Shown: positions 25,556 through 34,634, counted from the first letter of the stretch. The stretch: DNA of 64,000 nucleotides from JAPLJC01 sp963697965 (GCA_963697965.1 OY969108.1:3348001-3412000), one strand, 5' to 3'. Numbers and translations are program-made. The notes: generated by a model from the sequence alone, not told the origin.

Positions 25556-25678
25556 CCCTCTCCCCTGGGAGGGAAGAGGGGAAAAAGCAAGAGAACTCCA
25601 GAAGTTAATCAAAAATGGGGAGTTGGTAGCCCAGGTTACACGGCGGATTAGCAAAAACCACACCGGACATTACCGGGG
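25556..25678 (+). repeat. Dispersed intergenic repeat, copy B (matches 4152-4275)
   Basis: It is collinear with copy A: CCCTCTCCCC, then AGAGAACTCCAGAAGTTAAT, GGTTACACGGCGGATTAGC and a closing CACCGGACATTACC. It sits between the acyl-CoA synthetase and sirtuin genes. Confidence 0.75.
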
Positions 25679-25706
25679 TTAAAGACTGTTATTGATGGGG
25701 AGCGTC

Positions 25707-26453
25707 ATGAAGGCCAAACAGAAGGAGATCACCCCGGAGTTCGCGGCGGGCCTGCTGCGCCAGGGGCGGAAGGCGGTGGCCTTGACCGGCGCCGGCATCT
25801 CGGTGGAATCCGGCATTCCTGACTTCCGCAGCGCCGACGGCCTCTGGTCCCGCTTCGATCCTTATGAATACGCCCACATCCGGGCCTTGCGCGCCAATCC
25901 GGCCAAGGTCTGGACCATGCTCCGGGAGATGGAGGGGCTCATCAGCCAGGCCCGCCCCAATCCGGCCCATCTGGCCCTGGCGGAGTTGGAGGCCCGGGGG
26001 CTTCTCCTGGGTATCATCACCCAGAACGTGGACAATCTGCACCAGGCCGCGGGGAGCAAGCGGGTGGTGGAGTATCACGGCAACGCCTGGCGCCTCCGCT
26101 GCGACCTTTGCAAAGCGCCGCACCCCCGGGAGTCCGTGGATTTCCAGGAGCCTCCGGCTTATTGCCCTTGCGGCGGCCTCATCCGCCCCGACGTGGTCTT
26201 CTTCGGCGAGGCCATCCCGCCTGCCGCTCAGGCGGAGGCCGAGGAGCTGGCCCGGGAGTGCGAGCTGCTCCTGGTAATCGGCACCTCCGGGGAAGTGGCC
26301 CCGGCCAGTTACCTCCCTCACACCGCCAAGGAGTCCGGCGCCACCATCGTGGAGAACAACCTGGCGCCCACCCGTCTCACCTATACCCTCACCAACCACT
26401 TCCTGCCGGGCAAGGCGGGGAAGATCTGGCCTCAGGTGGTGAAAAATATATAA
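25707..26453 (+). CDS. cobB: NAD-dependent protein deacylase (sirtuin, CobB type)
   Basis: This removes acyl groups from lysines using NAD+, regulating for example acyl-CoA synthetases. I prefer ATG 25707 (MKAKQKEITPEF), with GGGGAG just before it, over two upstream in-frame codons. The NAD-binding motifs GAGISVESGIPDFRS and TQNVDNLH are intact. The catalytic His is in VVEYHGNAW. Zinc ligands appear as CDLC and CPCG, and PDVVFFGE follows. The length (248 residues) is that of class III/U bacterial sirtuins. Next to an acyl-CoA synthetase homologue, a role in acyl-lysine control of that enzyme is plausible but not shown. Confidence 0.94.
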   Translation: MKAKQKEITPEFAAGLLRQGRKAVALTGAGISVESGIPDFRSADGLWSRFDPYEYAHIRALRANPAKVWTMLREMEGLISQARPNPAHLALAELEARGLLLGIITQNVDNLHQAAGSKRVVEYHGNAWRLRCDLCKAPHPRESVDFQEPPAYCPCGGLIRPDVVFFGEAIPPAAQAEAEELARECELLLVIGTSGEVAPASYLPHTAKESGATIVENNLAPTRLTYTLTNHFLPGKAGKIWPQVVKNI

Positions 26454-26545
26454 AAAAATTAATATTTTTCTTGTAAAGCAAAATGATTAGATTGTAATAT
26501 TGTATTATTGTGTTGAAGTACAAAGATTGCAGTGGGAGGGACCAA

Positions 26546-27010
26546 ATGACCGATGCAAAAATTGGATTCAAGATAGGTACAATTGAATTTACAGGTGAAG
26601 GGGAGCAAGCGTGGCTATCTCAAGAGCTTGACAAAATTCTGGAGAAGGCAGCGGACCTTTCTACCATTGCCCCCCATCCTATTGAACCTCAAGGCCCTGA
26701 ACCAAAACCAGAATCTCATGCTCCAATGGGTCAAGATGCAAAAATCGCGAGACAAACCTTGGCCGAATTCTTGAAAGAAAAAAATGCTACTACTAAACAA
26801 GCAACTAAATTTCTAGCAACTGCAGTTTGGCTCGAAGCTAAAGGGAAAAATCGACTTATCACAGGTGACATAATTAAGGCTCTTAAAGAGAGTAATCAAA
26901 CTAGGTTGGGCAATGCTTCCCGTTCCTTAGGACTGAACATTACTGTGGGCTACTGCGAAAGAGATGGAAAGGAATTTTTTGTAACAGAAAGTGGGAAATT
27001 ATCTCTTTAG
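26546..27010 (+). CDS. Protein of unknown function, first gene of an AT-rich two-gene cassette
   Basis: ATG 26546 is chosen because GTGGGAGGG precedes it. The product has 154 residues. The N-terminal segment IGFKIGTIEFTGEGEQAWL looks like two short strands plus a helix, a pattern I associate with hypothetical proteins in defence islands. A Pro/Glu linker (about 42-65) is followed by a helical C-terminus with TLAEFLKEKNATTKQATKFL, TGDIIKALKESN and the winged-helix-like ending CERDGKEFFVTESGKLSL. It may bind DNA or serve as an adaptor. It lies 15 bp before the HEPN-like gene. The composition is clearly more AT-rich than flanking genes, which suggests lateral transfer. Confidence 0.6.
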   Translation: MTDAKIGFKIGTIEFTGEGEQAWLSQELDKILEKAADLSTIAPHPIEPQGPEPKPESHAPMGQDAKIARQTLAEFLKEKNATTKQATKFLATAVWLEAKGKNRLITGDIIKALKESNQTRLGNASRSLGLNITVGYCERDGKEFFVTESGKLSL

Positions 27011-27025
27011 GATTTCTCATTAAAA

Positions 27026-27781
27026 ATGATAACGCCTGACCAAGCCCTCTCGTCAATTTTTCCTGGACTGAGAGAACCTCTTATTGAAGAATATAATAAT
27101 ATTGTTCAAAATTATATCGAAAGGAGGTGGTCCCCCGCAGAACTCAGCGGGGGAAGATTTTGCGAAATAGTATATACTATTATTGACGGCTTCCTATCAG
27201 GCTCTTTTGCCTCCAGTCCAAGCAAACCTCGAGACTTTGTATCTGCATGTCGATCTCTTGAAACAAAAGTCTCAAGCGTAAGGAGTTTTCAAATCCTTAT
27301 TCCGAGAATGCTACCTGTACTATATGAAATTCGGAACAATAGAGGTGTTGGCCATGTTGGCGGGGACGTAGATCCAAACCATATGGATGCTACGGCTGTT
27401 CTATCGATGACTTCATGGATCATGGCCGAGCTTGTTAGAGTTTTACATAACTTAGGCATTGAAGAGGCCCAACAAATTGCAGACTCGCTCATAGAACGTC
27501 GAATCCCATTAGTATGGCAAATAGGTAATATCAAACGAGTCCTTAATCCAAAATTGTCATTAAAAGACCAAACACTTTTATTGTTATCTTCTGTCCCATC
27601 TGACGCAGATTTTGAGGATATTTTGCATTGGACTGGATGTAAAAATAAATCATATTTCAAAAACCTTCTGCATAAAATGCACAGCCTAAGACTTTTAGAA
27701 TTTGATGAAAAAGAAAAGAAACTTCAGATTCTTCCTCCAGGTTCTGCTTACATAGCGAAACTTATTAGCGAACTTAGTTAA
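27026..27781 (+). CDS. HEPN-like / winged-helix protein, second gene of the AT-rich cassette
   Basis: This is a 251-residue protein. The N-terminal half is all helical. Around residues 103-122 it reads EIRNNRGVGHVGGDVDPNHM, resembling the R-x(4-6)-H signature and following Gly of HEPN-type RNases found in Abi proteins and toxin systems. The C-terminal part (about 180-245: LLLLSSVPSDADFEDILHWT, NLLHKMHSLRLLEFDEKEKK) looks like a winged helix. Together with the preceding 154-residue gene, it forms an AT-rich pair without other neighbours of this type, as expected for an abortive-infection or toxin-antitoxin cassette. The family assignment is by motif only. Function is inference. Confidence 0.58.
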   Translation: MITPDQALSSIFPGLREPLIEEYNNIVQNYIERRWSPAELSGGRFCEIVYTIIDGFLSGSFASSPSKPRDFVSACRSLETKVSSVRSFQILIPRMLPVLYEIRNNRGVGHVGGDVDPNHMDATAVLSMTSWIMAELVRVLHNLGIEEAQQIADSLIERRIPLVWQIGNIKRVLNPKLSLKDQTLLLLSSVPSDADFEDILHWTGCKNKSYFKNLLHKMHSLRLLEFDEKEKKLQILPPGSAYIAKLISELS

Positions 27782-27841
27782 TTTGTAATTAATTAAATAA
27801 GAAGTGAACAAGGGGCGACCCAGCGGGTCGCCCCTGCAATT

Positions 27842-27957
27842 ATATGGGTTGGGGGAGGGGTTTGGGGATGGGGCAGGGCCAGTGGCACAGGCGTCTCGCC
27901 TGTGAAATCCCTGGCCCTCCCCACTGGCTGTAGGGGCGGGTTTCAACCCCGCCCCCA
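27842..27957 (+). repeat. Composite intergenic repeat (85-bp element plus palindrome)
   Basis: 27842-27925 carries GGCAGGGCC-GTGGCACAGG-CGTCTCGCCTG and matches the minus strand of 35672-35755 through a preceding GGGGGAGGGGTTT segment. 27929-27957 is a degenerate copy of the TGTAGGGGCGGGTTT palindrome. The whole fills the gap between the convergent ends of the HEPN-like gene and clpB. Confidence 0.75.
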
Positions 27958-27967
27958 TAATCAATGC

Positions 27968-30553
27968 CTATTTCTTCTTTTTGAAGGTTAGCCCTTCCCC
28001 GGCCTTGTCCGCGTCCACCAGGATGGTGTCGCCTTCCTGGAAGCGTCCTTCCAGGAGCATTGGGGCCAGCTTGTCCTGGAGGTAGTGCTGGATGGCCCGG
28101 CGCAGGGGCCGGGCGCCGTACACCGGGTCGTAGCCCGCCTCGGCCAGGAAGTCCCGGGCCTTATCGCTGAGTTCGAGCGAGAGCTGGCGTTCCGCCAGGA
28201 GCTGCCGCAGCCTGGACATCTGGAGCGAAACGATCTCCCGCAGTTGCTCCTTGGTGAGGCGGTGGAAGATGATGATATCGTCCACCCGGTTGAGGAACTC
28301 CGGCTTGAAATGGAGCCGCAGCGCCTCCATGACCCGCTCCCGCATGAGCTTTTCGTCGCTGACCTCGGCGAGGTACTGGCTGCCTATATTAGAGGTCATG
28401 ATGATGATGCTGTTCTTGAAGTCCACGGTGCGGCCGTGGCCGTCGGTGAGGCGGCCGTCGTCCAGTATCTGCAATAGGGAATTGAAGACCTCCGGGTGGG
28501 CCTTCTCGATTTCATCGAAGAGGACCACCGAGTAGGGCCGCCGGCGCACCGCCTCGGTGAGCTGCCCTCCTTCCTCGTAGCCCACGTACCCCGGGGGGGC
28601 GCCGATGAGCCGGGAGACCGTGTGCTTTTCCATGTACTCGCTCATGTCCAGGCGCACCATGGCCGCCTCGGAATCGAAAAGAAACTCGGCCAGGGCCCGG
28701 GCCAGCTCGGTCTTGCCCACCCCGGTGGGGCCCAGGAAAATGAAGGAACCCAGGGGCCGGTTGGGGTCCTGTAAGCCGGAGCGGGCCCGGCGCACCGCGT
28801 TGGAGACTGCCTGCACCGCCTCCTCCTGGCCCACCACCCGGGCCGCCAGGCGCTCCTCCATGCGCAGGAGCTTTTGCTTCTCGCCTTCCAGCAGGCGGGT
28901 CACCGGGACGCCGCTCCATTTGGAGACCACTTCGGCGATATCTTCGGCGTCCACCTCTTCCTTGAGCATGGCCCCTTGCTGCTGCATGTCTGCCAGCTTC
29001 TCGGTTTCGTCTTCCAGGTCCTTTTGCAGGTTGAGCAGCGCCCCGTATTTCAGCTCCGCGGCCCGGGCCAGGTCGCCGATACGTTCCGCCTGGGCGGCGT
29101 CGAACTGGGCCTTCTCGATCTGCTCCTTGATGGCGCGGATGCGGCTGATGACGTCCTTTTCCTGCTGCCAGCGGGCCTTGAGGGCGCCGCTCTTCTCCCT
29201 GGAGGCGGCCAGGCTCTTTTCGATCTTGAGCAGGCGCTCCTTGGAGGCCGGGTCCTGCTCCTTGCGCAGGGCCTCCCGTTCGATCTCCTCCTGGGTGATC
29301 TTGCGCTCCACCTCGTCAATGTCCGCGGGGCGGGAATCGATCTCCATACGCAGCTTAGAGGCGGCCTCATCGATCAGGTCGATGGCCTTGTCCGGCAGGT
29401 GCCGGTCGGTGAGGTAGCGGCTGGAGAGGGTGGCCGCGGCCACGATGGCGCTGTCCTTGATGCGCACCCCGTGGTGCACCTCGTATTTTCCCTTCAGGCC
29501 CCGGAGGATGGCGATGGTATCCTCTACCGAGGGCTCGTTCACCATGATGGGCTGGAAGCGGCGCTCCAAGGCCGCGTCCTTCTCGATGTATTTGCGGTAT
29601 TCGTTGATGGTGGTGGCCCCGACGCAATGGAGCTCACCCCGGGCCAGGGCCGGCTTGATCATATTGGAGGCGTCCACCGCTCCTTCGGCGGCGCCGGCTC
29701 CCACCAGGGTGTGGAGCTCGTCGATGAACATGACGGTCTGGCCTTCGGATTCGGTCACCTCCTTGAGCACCGCCTTCAGGCGTTCTTCGAACTCGCCCCG
29801 GAACTTGGTGCCGGCGATCAGGGAGCCCAGGTCCAGGGCCACCAGGCGCTTGTTCTTCAGGCTCTCGGGGACGTCGCCATCGACGATGCGCTGGGCCAGG
29901 CCTTCCACGATGGCAGTCTTGCCCACCCCGGCCTCGCCGATGAGCACCGGGTTGTTCTTGGTGCGCCGGGACAGCACCTGGATGACGCGCCGGATTTCGC
30001 TGTCCCGGCCGATGACCGGGTCCAGCTTGCCGTGGCGGGCCATTTCCGTCAGGTCCTTGCCATATTTCTCCAAGGGCTGGAACTTCTCCTCCGGGGCCTG
30101 GTCGGTAATCCGTTGGGAACCCCTGAGGTCCGCCAGGGCCTTGAGGATGGCCTCGGGGGTGAGCCCCTGGGCCTTGAGCAGCCTGCCGACATCGGTGGCC
30201 TTGTCCGCGGTCAGGGCCCAAAGCAGGTGCTCGGTGGAGACGTAGTCGTCCTTCATCTGGCTGGCCTGCTTCAAGGCCTCATCCAGGGCTTTATTGACGG
30301 CGGGGGAAAGGTAGACCTGGGCTTCGCCGCTCACCTTCGGCAGCCGGGTCAGCAGGTCTTCCGTCCCCTGGAGGAGCTTTGGGAGATCGACTTCCAATTT
30401 CTTCAGGAGGGGCACGATGAGCCCCTCCTGGGACAGGAGGGTCCTGAGCAGGTGGGCCGGCTCCAACTGGTTGTGGTGCAACTGCCGGGCCAATTCCTGG
30501 GCCCCCTGCAGGGCCTCCTGGGCCTTATAGGTCAATTTGTCAATGGGGATCAA
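27968..30553 (-). CDS. clpB: ATP-dependent disaggregase ClpB
   Basis: This Hsp100 hexameric unfoldase rescues aggregated proteins together with DnaK/DnaJ/GrpE. It has 861 residues, the normal length. The start is TTG at 30553, eight bases after AAGGAGG. The N domain (IDKLTYKAQEALQGAQELAR) is followed by NBD1 with Walker A GEAGVGKTAIVEGLA and Walker B VMFIDELHTLVGAG. The coiled-coil M domain spans about 410-525 and distinguishes ClpB from ClpA/C. NBD2 has Walker A GPTGVGKTELARALA and VVLFDEIEKAHPEV, with the pore loop GYVGYEEGG. No HrcA/CIRCE palindrome or clear sigma-32 promoter is seen in the 570-bp upstream region. A long antisense frame overlaps it but is a shadow. Confidence 0.98.
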   Translation of the reverse strand: MIPIDKLTYKAQEALQGAQELARQLHHNQLEPAHLLRTLLSQEGLIVPLLKKLEVDLPKLLQGTEDLLTRLPKVSGEAQVYLSPAVNKALDEALKQASQMKDDYVSTEHLLWALTADKATDVGRLLKAQGLTPEAILKALADLRGSQRITDQAPEEKFQPLEKYGKDLTEMARHGKLDPVIGRDSEIRRVIQVLSRRTKNNPVLIGEAGVGKTAIVEGLAQRIVDGDVPESLKNKRLVALDLGSLIAGTKFRGEFEERLKAVLKEVTESEGQTVMFIDELHTLVGAGAAEGAVDASNMIKPALARGELHCVGATTINEYRKYIEKDAALERRFQPIMVNEPSVEDTIAILRGLKGKYEVHHGVRIKDSAIVAAATLSSRYLTDRHLPDKAIDLIDEAASKLRMEIDSRPADIDEVERKITQEEIEREALRKEQDPASKERLLKIEKSLAASREKSGALKARWQQEKDVISRIRAIKEQIEKAQFDAAQAERIGDLARAAELKYGALLNLQKDLEDETEKLADMQQQGAMLKEEVDAEDIAEVVSKWSGVPVTRLLEGEKQKLLRMEERLAARVVGQEEAVQAVSNAVRRARSGLQDPNRPLGSFIFLGPTGVGKTELARALAEFLFDSEAAMVRLDMSEYMEKHTVSRLIGAPPGYVGYEEGGQLTEAVRRRPYSVVLFDEIEKAHPEVFNSLLQILDDGRLTDGHGRTVDFKNSIIIMTSNIGSQYLAEVSDEKLMRERVMEALRLHFKPEFLNRVDDIIIFHRLTKEQLREIVSLQMSRLRQLLAERQLSLELSDKARDFLAEAGYDPVYGARPLRRAIQHYLQDKLAPMLLEGRFQEGDTILVDADKAGEGLTFKKKK

Positions 30554-31123
30554 GTCTTCCGCCTCCTTCTCTAGTTGGGGCGGACCCCTGTGTCCGCCCT
30601 TTTCAAGGGCGCCCAGGCGGGTGCGCCCGGCAATACCTGTTGCTTCCTGACAGCTAACAGGAAGTAATCATTACTAAATGATATGCATCGAATTTAGCCT
30701 GTCAAGGAAACCCACGGAGTACTAGGGAACAAGCGGCCGGCCCGGGGAAATGTATTTGACGGAATCAGCTTTTGAGATTAATATGAAATTGATACGAAAG
30801 ATTTTAGTTATTATATGATATTTCAACTAATTATCGATATTCGTAGAAGTGCTCCCTTAATAATTTCTTAATATAAGATAGGCTCGGTGGCGCCTCGATA
30901 AGGTACGGGGTGATTGTTGCCTGCTCCATCATCATCTTTAACTCCCTCCCCCTTGAGGGGGGAGGGTTGGGGTGGGGGTGGCAAAATCCTTGGTTCCGGC
31001 AGCCGCAGGCTTTAGCCTGCGCTGGCAGCGGCGAGATGTCGTTCCTCCAGACATCGTTGGGACCAGCCCGGCTGGCATAGAATCGAGTCGATTATTCCCA
31101 AGAATGGGTGGAACCCCAGATTT
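30554..31123. other. Divergent intergenic region between clpB and kdsB
   Basis: About 570 bp without a gene. It contains G/C-rich inverted elements at about 30575-30630 of the same type as those beside the 4050 and 33445 palindromes, an AT-rich core (30740-30900) that presumably holds both promoters, and a perfect hairpin CGCAGGCTTTAGCCTGCG at 31004-31021. Confidence 0.55.
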
Positions 31124-31885
31124 ATGAAACTCATCGCCCTCATCCCGGCCCGCTACGGGTCCACCCGGTTCCCCGGCAAGCCCCTGGCGCCTATCTTGGG
31201 GAAGCCGCTGATTCAGCGGGTCTACGAGCAGGCCCGGCTGGTTAAGGGGCTGGACGAACTCTGGGTGGCCACCGACGACGCGCGCATCCGGGCCTGCGTG
31301 GAGGGCTTCGGGGGCCGGGCGCTGATGACCCGGGCCGACCACCCTTCGGGCAGCGACCGCCTGGCCGAGGCGGCCCAGCTTCTCGGGTTGGCCACGGCTG
31401 ACCTGGTGGTCAACATCCAGGGGGACCAGCCGCTCTTTCCCCCGGAGCTCGTCGCCCAACTGGCCGCTCTGCTTAGGCGGGACCCGGAGGTGGTCATGGC
31501 GACCCCGGCCCGCAGGTTCACCGACCCCAGGATGGCCGCGGACCCCAACGTGGTCAAGGTGGTCTTCGACCGTCGGGGCCAGGCCCTCTATTTCTCCCGC
31601 AGTCCGCTCCCCTGCTGGTTTCCTGTCTCCTCTGCAAGGGACGCCGCCGCCGGCTATTTTTACCGGCACCTCGGCCTCTATGCCTACCGGGTGGGTTTTC
31701 TCGAGGAGTTCGTGCACCTGCCCCCGGGGCGCTGGGAGCAGGCGGAGAGACTGGAACAGCTCCGGGCCCTGGAGCATGGGTTTCCCATCCACATCGTGGA
31801 GACCGAGGGAACCACCCTGGAGGTGGACACCCCGGCGGACCTGGCCCGGGCCGAAGCGCATTTCGCCGCAGGTCCTAAGGGTTGA
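31124..31885 (+). CDS. kdsB: 3-deoxy-manno-octulosonate cytidylyltransferase (CMP-Kdo synthetase)
   Basis: This activates Kdo with CTP to CMP-Kdo for LPS inner-core synthesis. It acts in the cytosol. The nucleotide-binding start IALIPARYGSTRFPGKPL is diagnostic. ATDD (about 46), TRADHPSGSDRLAEA (about 69), NIQGDQPLFPPE (about 96) and the C-terminal EVDTPADLARAE follow the family order. The 253-residue length is normal. It shows that the host makes Kdo-containing LPS, hence a Gram-negative envelope. It is not in an obvious operon, since the next gene is convergent. Confidence 0.95.
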   Translation: MKLIALIPARYGSTRFPGKPLAPILGKPLIQRVYEQARLVKGLDELWVATDDARIRACVEGFGGRALMTRADHPSGSDRLAEAAQLLGLATADLVVNIQGDQPLFPPELVAQLAALLRRDPEVVMATPARRFTDPRMAADPNVVKVVFDRRGQALYFSRSPLPCWFPVSSARDAAAGYFYRHLGLYAYRVGFLEEFVHLPPGRWEQAERLEQLRALEHGFPIHIVETEGTTLEVDTPADLARAEAHFAAGPKG

Positions 31886-31966
31886 GCCGGAGGGGCGCAG
31901 GGGGCTTCGCTGACCCGAGCTAGGGCTTTAAGCCTGTGCCACCGCCCCGCCGGTCTTCTCATGAAT

Positions 31967-33193
31967 TTATCTGGCCGGGCTGTCCGGGGGTGGGGCGGCG
32001 GCCGTCTGGGCGGCCGCGGGGGTCTTGGCGAACTTGCTGAATTTCTCGGCCAGATAGGGGCTCAGGTGCCGGGCCGCGATGTCGGCAAACACTTTAGCCC
32101 CGGCGTTGGAAAAATGCATCACGTCGTAGTAATCCCGGGAACTCTTGGGCATCTCCCGGGCCTCATCGATCACCAGCAGGTGCTCTTCGGCCCCCACCCG
32201 GCGGGTCACGTCGTTGTAAAGCTCCAGGACCTGCCAACCCACCTCGCCATTCATGCCGTTGGCCACCACGATCTTCCCGAGGTCGAGGCCGGTCACGTCG
32301 TCGATGGCCTTGCCATAGACCACCGGCTGGGTGAGGAGCACCGGGAGTATGTGGTGATCCTCGGTGATCGTAAGGAGCCGCCGCAGCCGCGCCTCGTAGG
32401 CCGGCACGTACTTTTCCGCATGGGTCTTGAGAAGCGCCGCCTTTTGCGCCGCCGTCAACTCCAGGGTCGGCAGGGTGGTCAGGTCTAGTTCCCCCATGTC
32501 CCGCTCCCCGATGGCCTGCACCGATTTGGGAAAATAATAGCGATACAGGTTCAAGGCCATGGAGGCCACTTCGCTGCGGTAAGCCAGGGCCCCCAGAAAC
32601 TTGTCGAGGGAGCGGAAACTGATCTTGGTGCCCATGCGGGTGTCGAACTCCCGGGGAGCGCTGACGCCCACTTCATTGATGCCGATTAGAAAAATCGCCA
32701 CCTTCGGCTGCAATTTGTCGATAAAGTTGTGCATCAAAATGTAATGGCCGTAGGTGGATTGGCCGCAAAATCCGGCATTGTCGAGCCACAATTTGTTAAA
32801 GTCGCGCTGCAGATCGACCCCCAGCACGTGCGACCAGGTCTTGTCTTCGGAGATTTCCAGACATTCGGTGGTGCTGCCGCCCACCGTCACCACGGTCAGC
32901 CAGTTGGCGAAATCCCGGGGAGGCTCCGGACCCTTAAAACCGAGGGAGTTATTATGATGCACTACCAGGGCGTCGATCTTGGTGGGGTTATCGTGATGTA
33001 GTATCTCGGTTTTATTAACCGGCAATATTATGTTGTCGCCTTTGATTCTAAATCCTAGGGGGTTGTAGAACCGCAAGGAAACCTCACAGATACTCAACGC
33101 CACAAATAAACCGATAAATATCAGGATTAAGTTTTTACCAAAATTCTTTAATCTGGACGGCCTGATTGCCTGGTGCGCATTGTCTTGAGACAT
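31967..33193 (-). CDS. Membrane-anchored SGNH/GDSL-type hydrolase
   Basis: I start this at ATG 33193 (408 residues, MSQDNAHQAIRPSRL). Longer in-frame starts run into repeat DNA. One transmembrane helix (about 21-41, LILIFIGLFVALSICEVSL) anchors a periplasmic domain. SGNH blocks are visible: VTVGGSTTECLE (nucleophile Ser), DNAGFCGQSTYG (block II Gly), FLIGINEVG (block III, with Asn) and the C-terminal YYDVMHFSNAGAKVFA (Asp and His of the triad). The C-terminus is Ala/Pro-rich. Members of this group remove or add acyl groups on polysaccharides. The substrate is unknown, though the adjacent kdsB hints at envelope glycans. Confidence 0.8.
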   Translation of the reverse strand: MSQDNAHQAIRPSRLKNFGKNLILIFIGLFVALSICEVSLRFYNPLGFRIKGDNIILPVNKTEILHHDNPTKIDALVVHHNNSLGFKGPEPPRDFANWLTVVTVGGSTTECLEISEDKTWSHVLGVDLQRDFNKLWLDNAGFCGQSTYGHYILMHNFIDKLQPKVAIFLIGINEVGVSAPREFDTRMGTKISFRSLDKFLGALAYRSEVASMALNLYRYYFPKSVQAIGERDMGELDLTTLPTLELTAAQKAALLKTHAEKYVPAYEARLRRLLTITEDHHILPVLLTQPVVYGKAIDDVTGLDLGKIVVANGMNGEVGWQVLELYNDVTRRVGAEEHLLVIDEAREMPKSSRDYYDVMHFSNAGAKVFADIAARHLSPYLAEKFSKFAKTPAAAQTAAAPPPDSPAR

Positions 33194-33658
33194 ATCTTCC
33201 CTGACTCCTGTTACCCTAAATTTTCGCCAAATCATCATTGGATTGCAACGAAAAACTTCCAGACCGGATATGAGCAAAACCCGTAAGCGGCAATGGCGCC
33301 GGCTTCCAGCCGGCGATGGGGCCGCCGGGGAGTGTACCTCTGCCAGGGATAGCAAAGATAATCGGCGGCCACAGGCCGCCCTATAAATTTCCATCTCCAT
33401 ACCCTCTTCCAGGGCGGGCTGTGTCCGCCGTTTTGGCTGCGGTATTGTAGGGGCGGGTTTAAAACCCGCCCCTACAGTGCGGACACCTGGGTCCGCCCCT
33501 GCAAAACGCCTGACTCTCACTTCTTGCCAGCGGGGGTTGATTCGACTATAGTGCTTAAGGGGAGGCAGCGGCTTGCCGGGAAGGGGCCAGACGCCCGGGC
33601 CGCCAACTCCTTTCTTTAGGGCGGACACCTGGGTCCGCCCCTGCCAAGGCGCTTATCC
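33194..33658. repeat. Repeat-filled intergenic region
   Basis: No gene is seen. 33295-33326 holds GGCTTCCAGCCGGCGATGG, related to copies at 35764-35800 and 36017-36050. 33445-33475 is identical to the 31-bp palindrome at 4050-4080. GCGGACACCTGGGTCCGCCC occurs twice (33479-33498 and 33620-33639). Confidence 0.8.
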
Positions 33659-34570
33659 ATGATGCCCTCAACCAGGCGCAAAATTTCGCCCGTGGTCATC
33701 TCCACCGCCCTGGGCCAGGCGGGGCGGGGCATCTTTCCCTATACCCTGCTGCCGGGCTACCGCCGCCTCCTCCAGGTGGTAAGGGAAACCGGCGCCACGG
33801 TCTTCACCAAGTCGGCCACCCGCTTCCCCAGGCGGGGCAATTTCGTCCCAGCCAATCCCCTCACCTGGAAATACCTCCGCCGGCTGCCGGAGATGGGCAT
33901 GCTCAACGCCTACGGCCTCACCAACGGGGGGGTGGCGGCCTGTTCCCGGGATATCCGGCGCTCCTCGGAGGCCGGCATCCACGCCGTCCCCAACCTTTAC
34001 CCCGAATTCATCAAAGGGACGGAAACCGCCATCCGGGAGACCCTGGAGGCCCTGGAGATTTATCGGGAGAGCCTGGGTCCGCACTTTTGGGCACTGGAAC
34101 TCAATTTCTCCTGCCCCAACTCCCAGGAGGAGATCGCCCAAAACCTGAAGCAGGGCCTAAACTGCTGCCAGCAGGTTAAGGCGCGCTACCCGGACCTTTT
34201 TTTGATTGCCAAGATCAGCATCTGCCACCCCTACGAGTTTTCCCAGGAGTTGGAAAAAATTGGGGTGGCGGCCATCCACGCCATCAACACCATCCCCTAC
34301 GAGATCATTTTTCCCCCGGGGCGCTATCCTCCCTCGCCGCTTGTGGACGTGGGCGGCGGCGGGGTCTCCGGCGGCCCGGCCTGGGCCGCGGCCTATGAAT
34401 ACAACCGGGGGCTGCGCCCCAAGGTGGGCTGTTTTTTGATCATGGGCTGCGGGGTGCGCCGCCGCCAGGACGTGCAACGCTACTTCGAGATCGGCGCCGA
34501 CGCCGTCAGCCTGTGCACCCTGGCCCTGCGGGATTGGCGGGAGGCGGCCGACATTATCCGGTCTTATTAA
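33659..34570 (+). CDS. Dihydroorotate dehydrogenase-like FMN enzyme
   Basis: This is a 303-residue TIM-barrel flavoprotein of the DHOD/PyrD superfamily. It shows ATVFTKSATRFPRRGNFVPA near the N-terminus, LELNFSCPNSQEE at about 147, AKISICHPYEF, a VDVGGGGVSGGPAW phosphate-binding segment and IMGCGVRRRQDVQRYFEIGAD near the end. The FMN-phosphate and NFSCPNS motifs are as in class 1 enzymes. Some substrate-contact residues differ, and no other pyrimidine genes are nearby. It could be the housekeeping enzyme or a paralogue acting on another substrate. The start ATG 33659 is followed by a second ATG at 33662. Confidence 0.8.
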   Translation: MMPSTRRKISPVVISTALGQAGRGIFPYTLLPGYRRLLQVVRETGATVFTKSATRFPRRGNFVPANPLTWKYLRRLPEMGMLNAYGLTNGGVAACSRDIRRSSEAGIHAVPNLYPEFIKGTETAIRETLEALEIYRESLGPHFWALELNFSCPNSQEEIAQNLKQGLNCCQQVKARYPDLFLIAKISICHPYEFSQELEKIGVAAIHAINTIPYEIIFPPGRYPPSPLVDVGGGGVSGGPAWAAAYEYNRGLRPKVGCFLIMGCGVRRRQDVQRYFEIGADAVSLCTLALRDWREAADIIRSY

Positions 34571-34634
34571 CCGCCTAGCTGCCATTTTTCGGCGTTGGCT
34601 GCCAAAAAAGGCCTGACCAAACCGGGATGCCAGC

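Noticed and set aside
28874..30574. 566-codon plus-strand frame opposite clpB
   Set aside because: It is the complement of a strongly conserved gene in GC-rich DNA. The translation is low-complexity and has no motif of its own.
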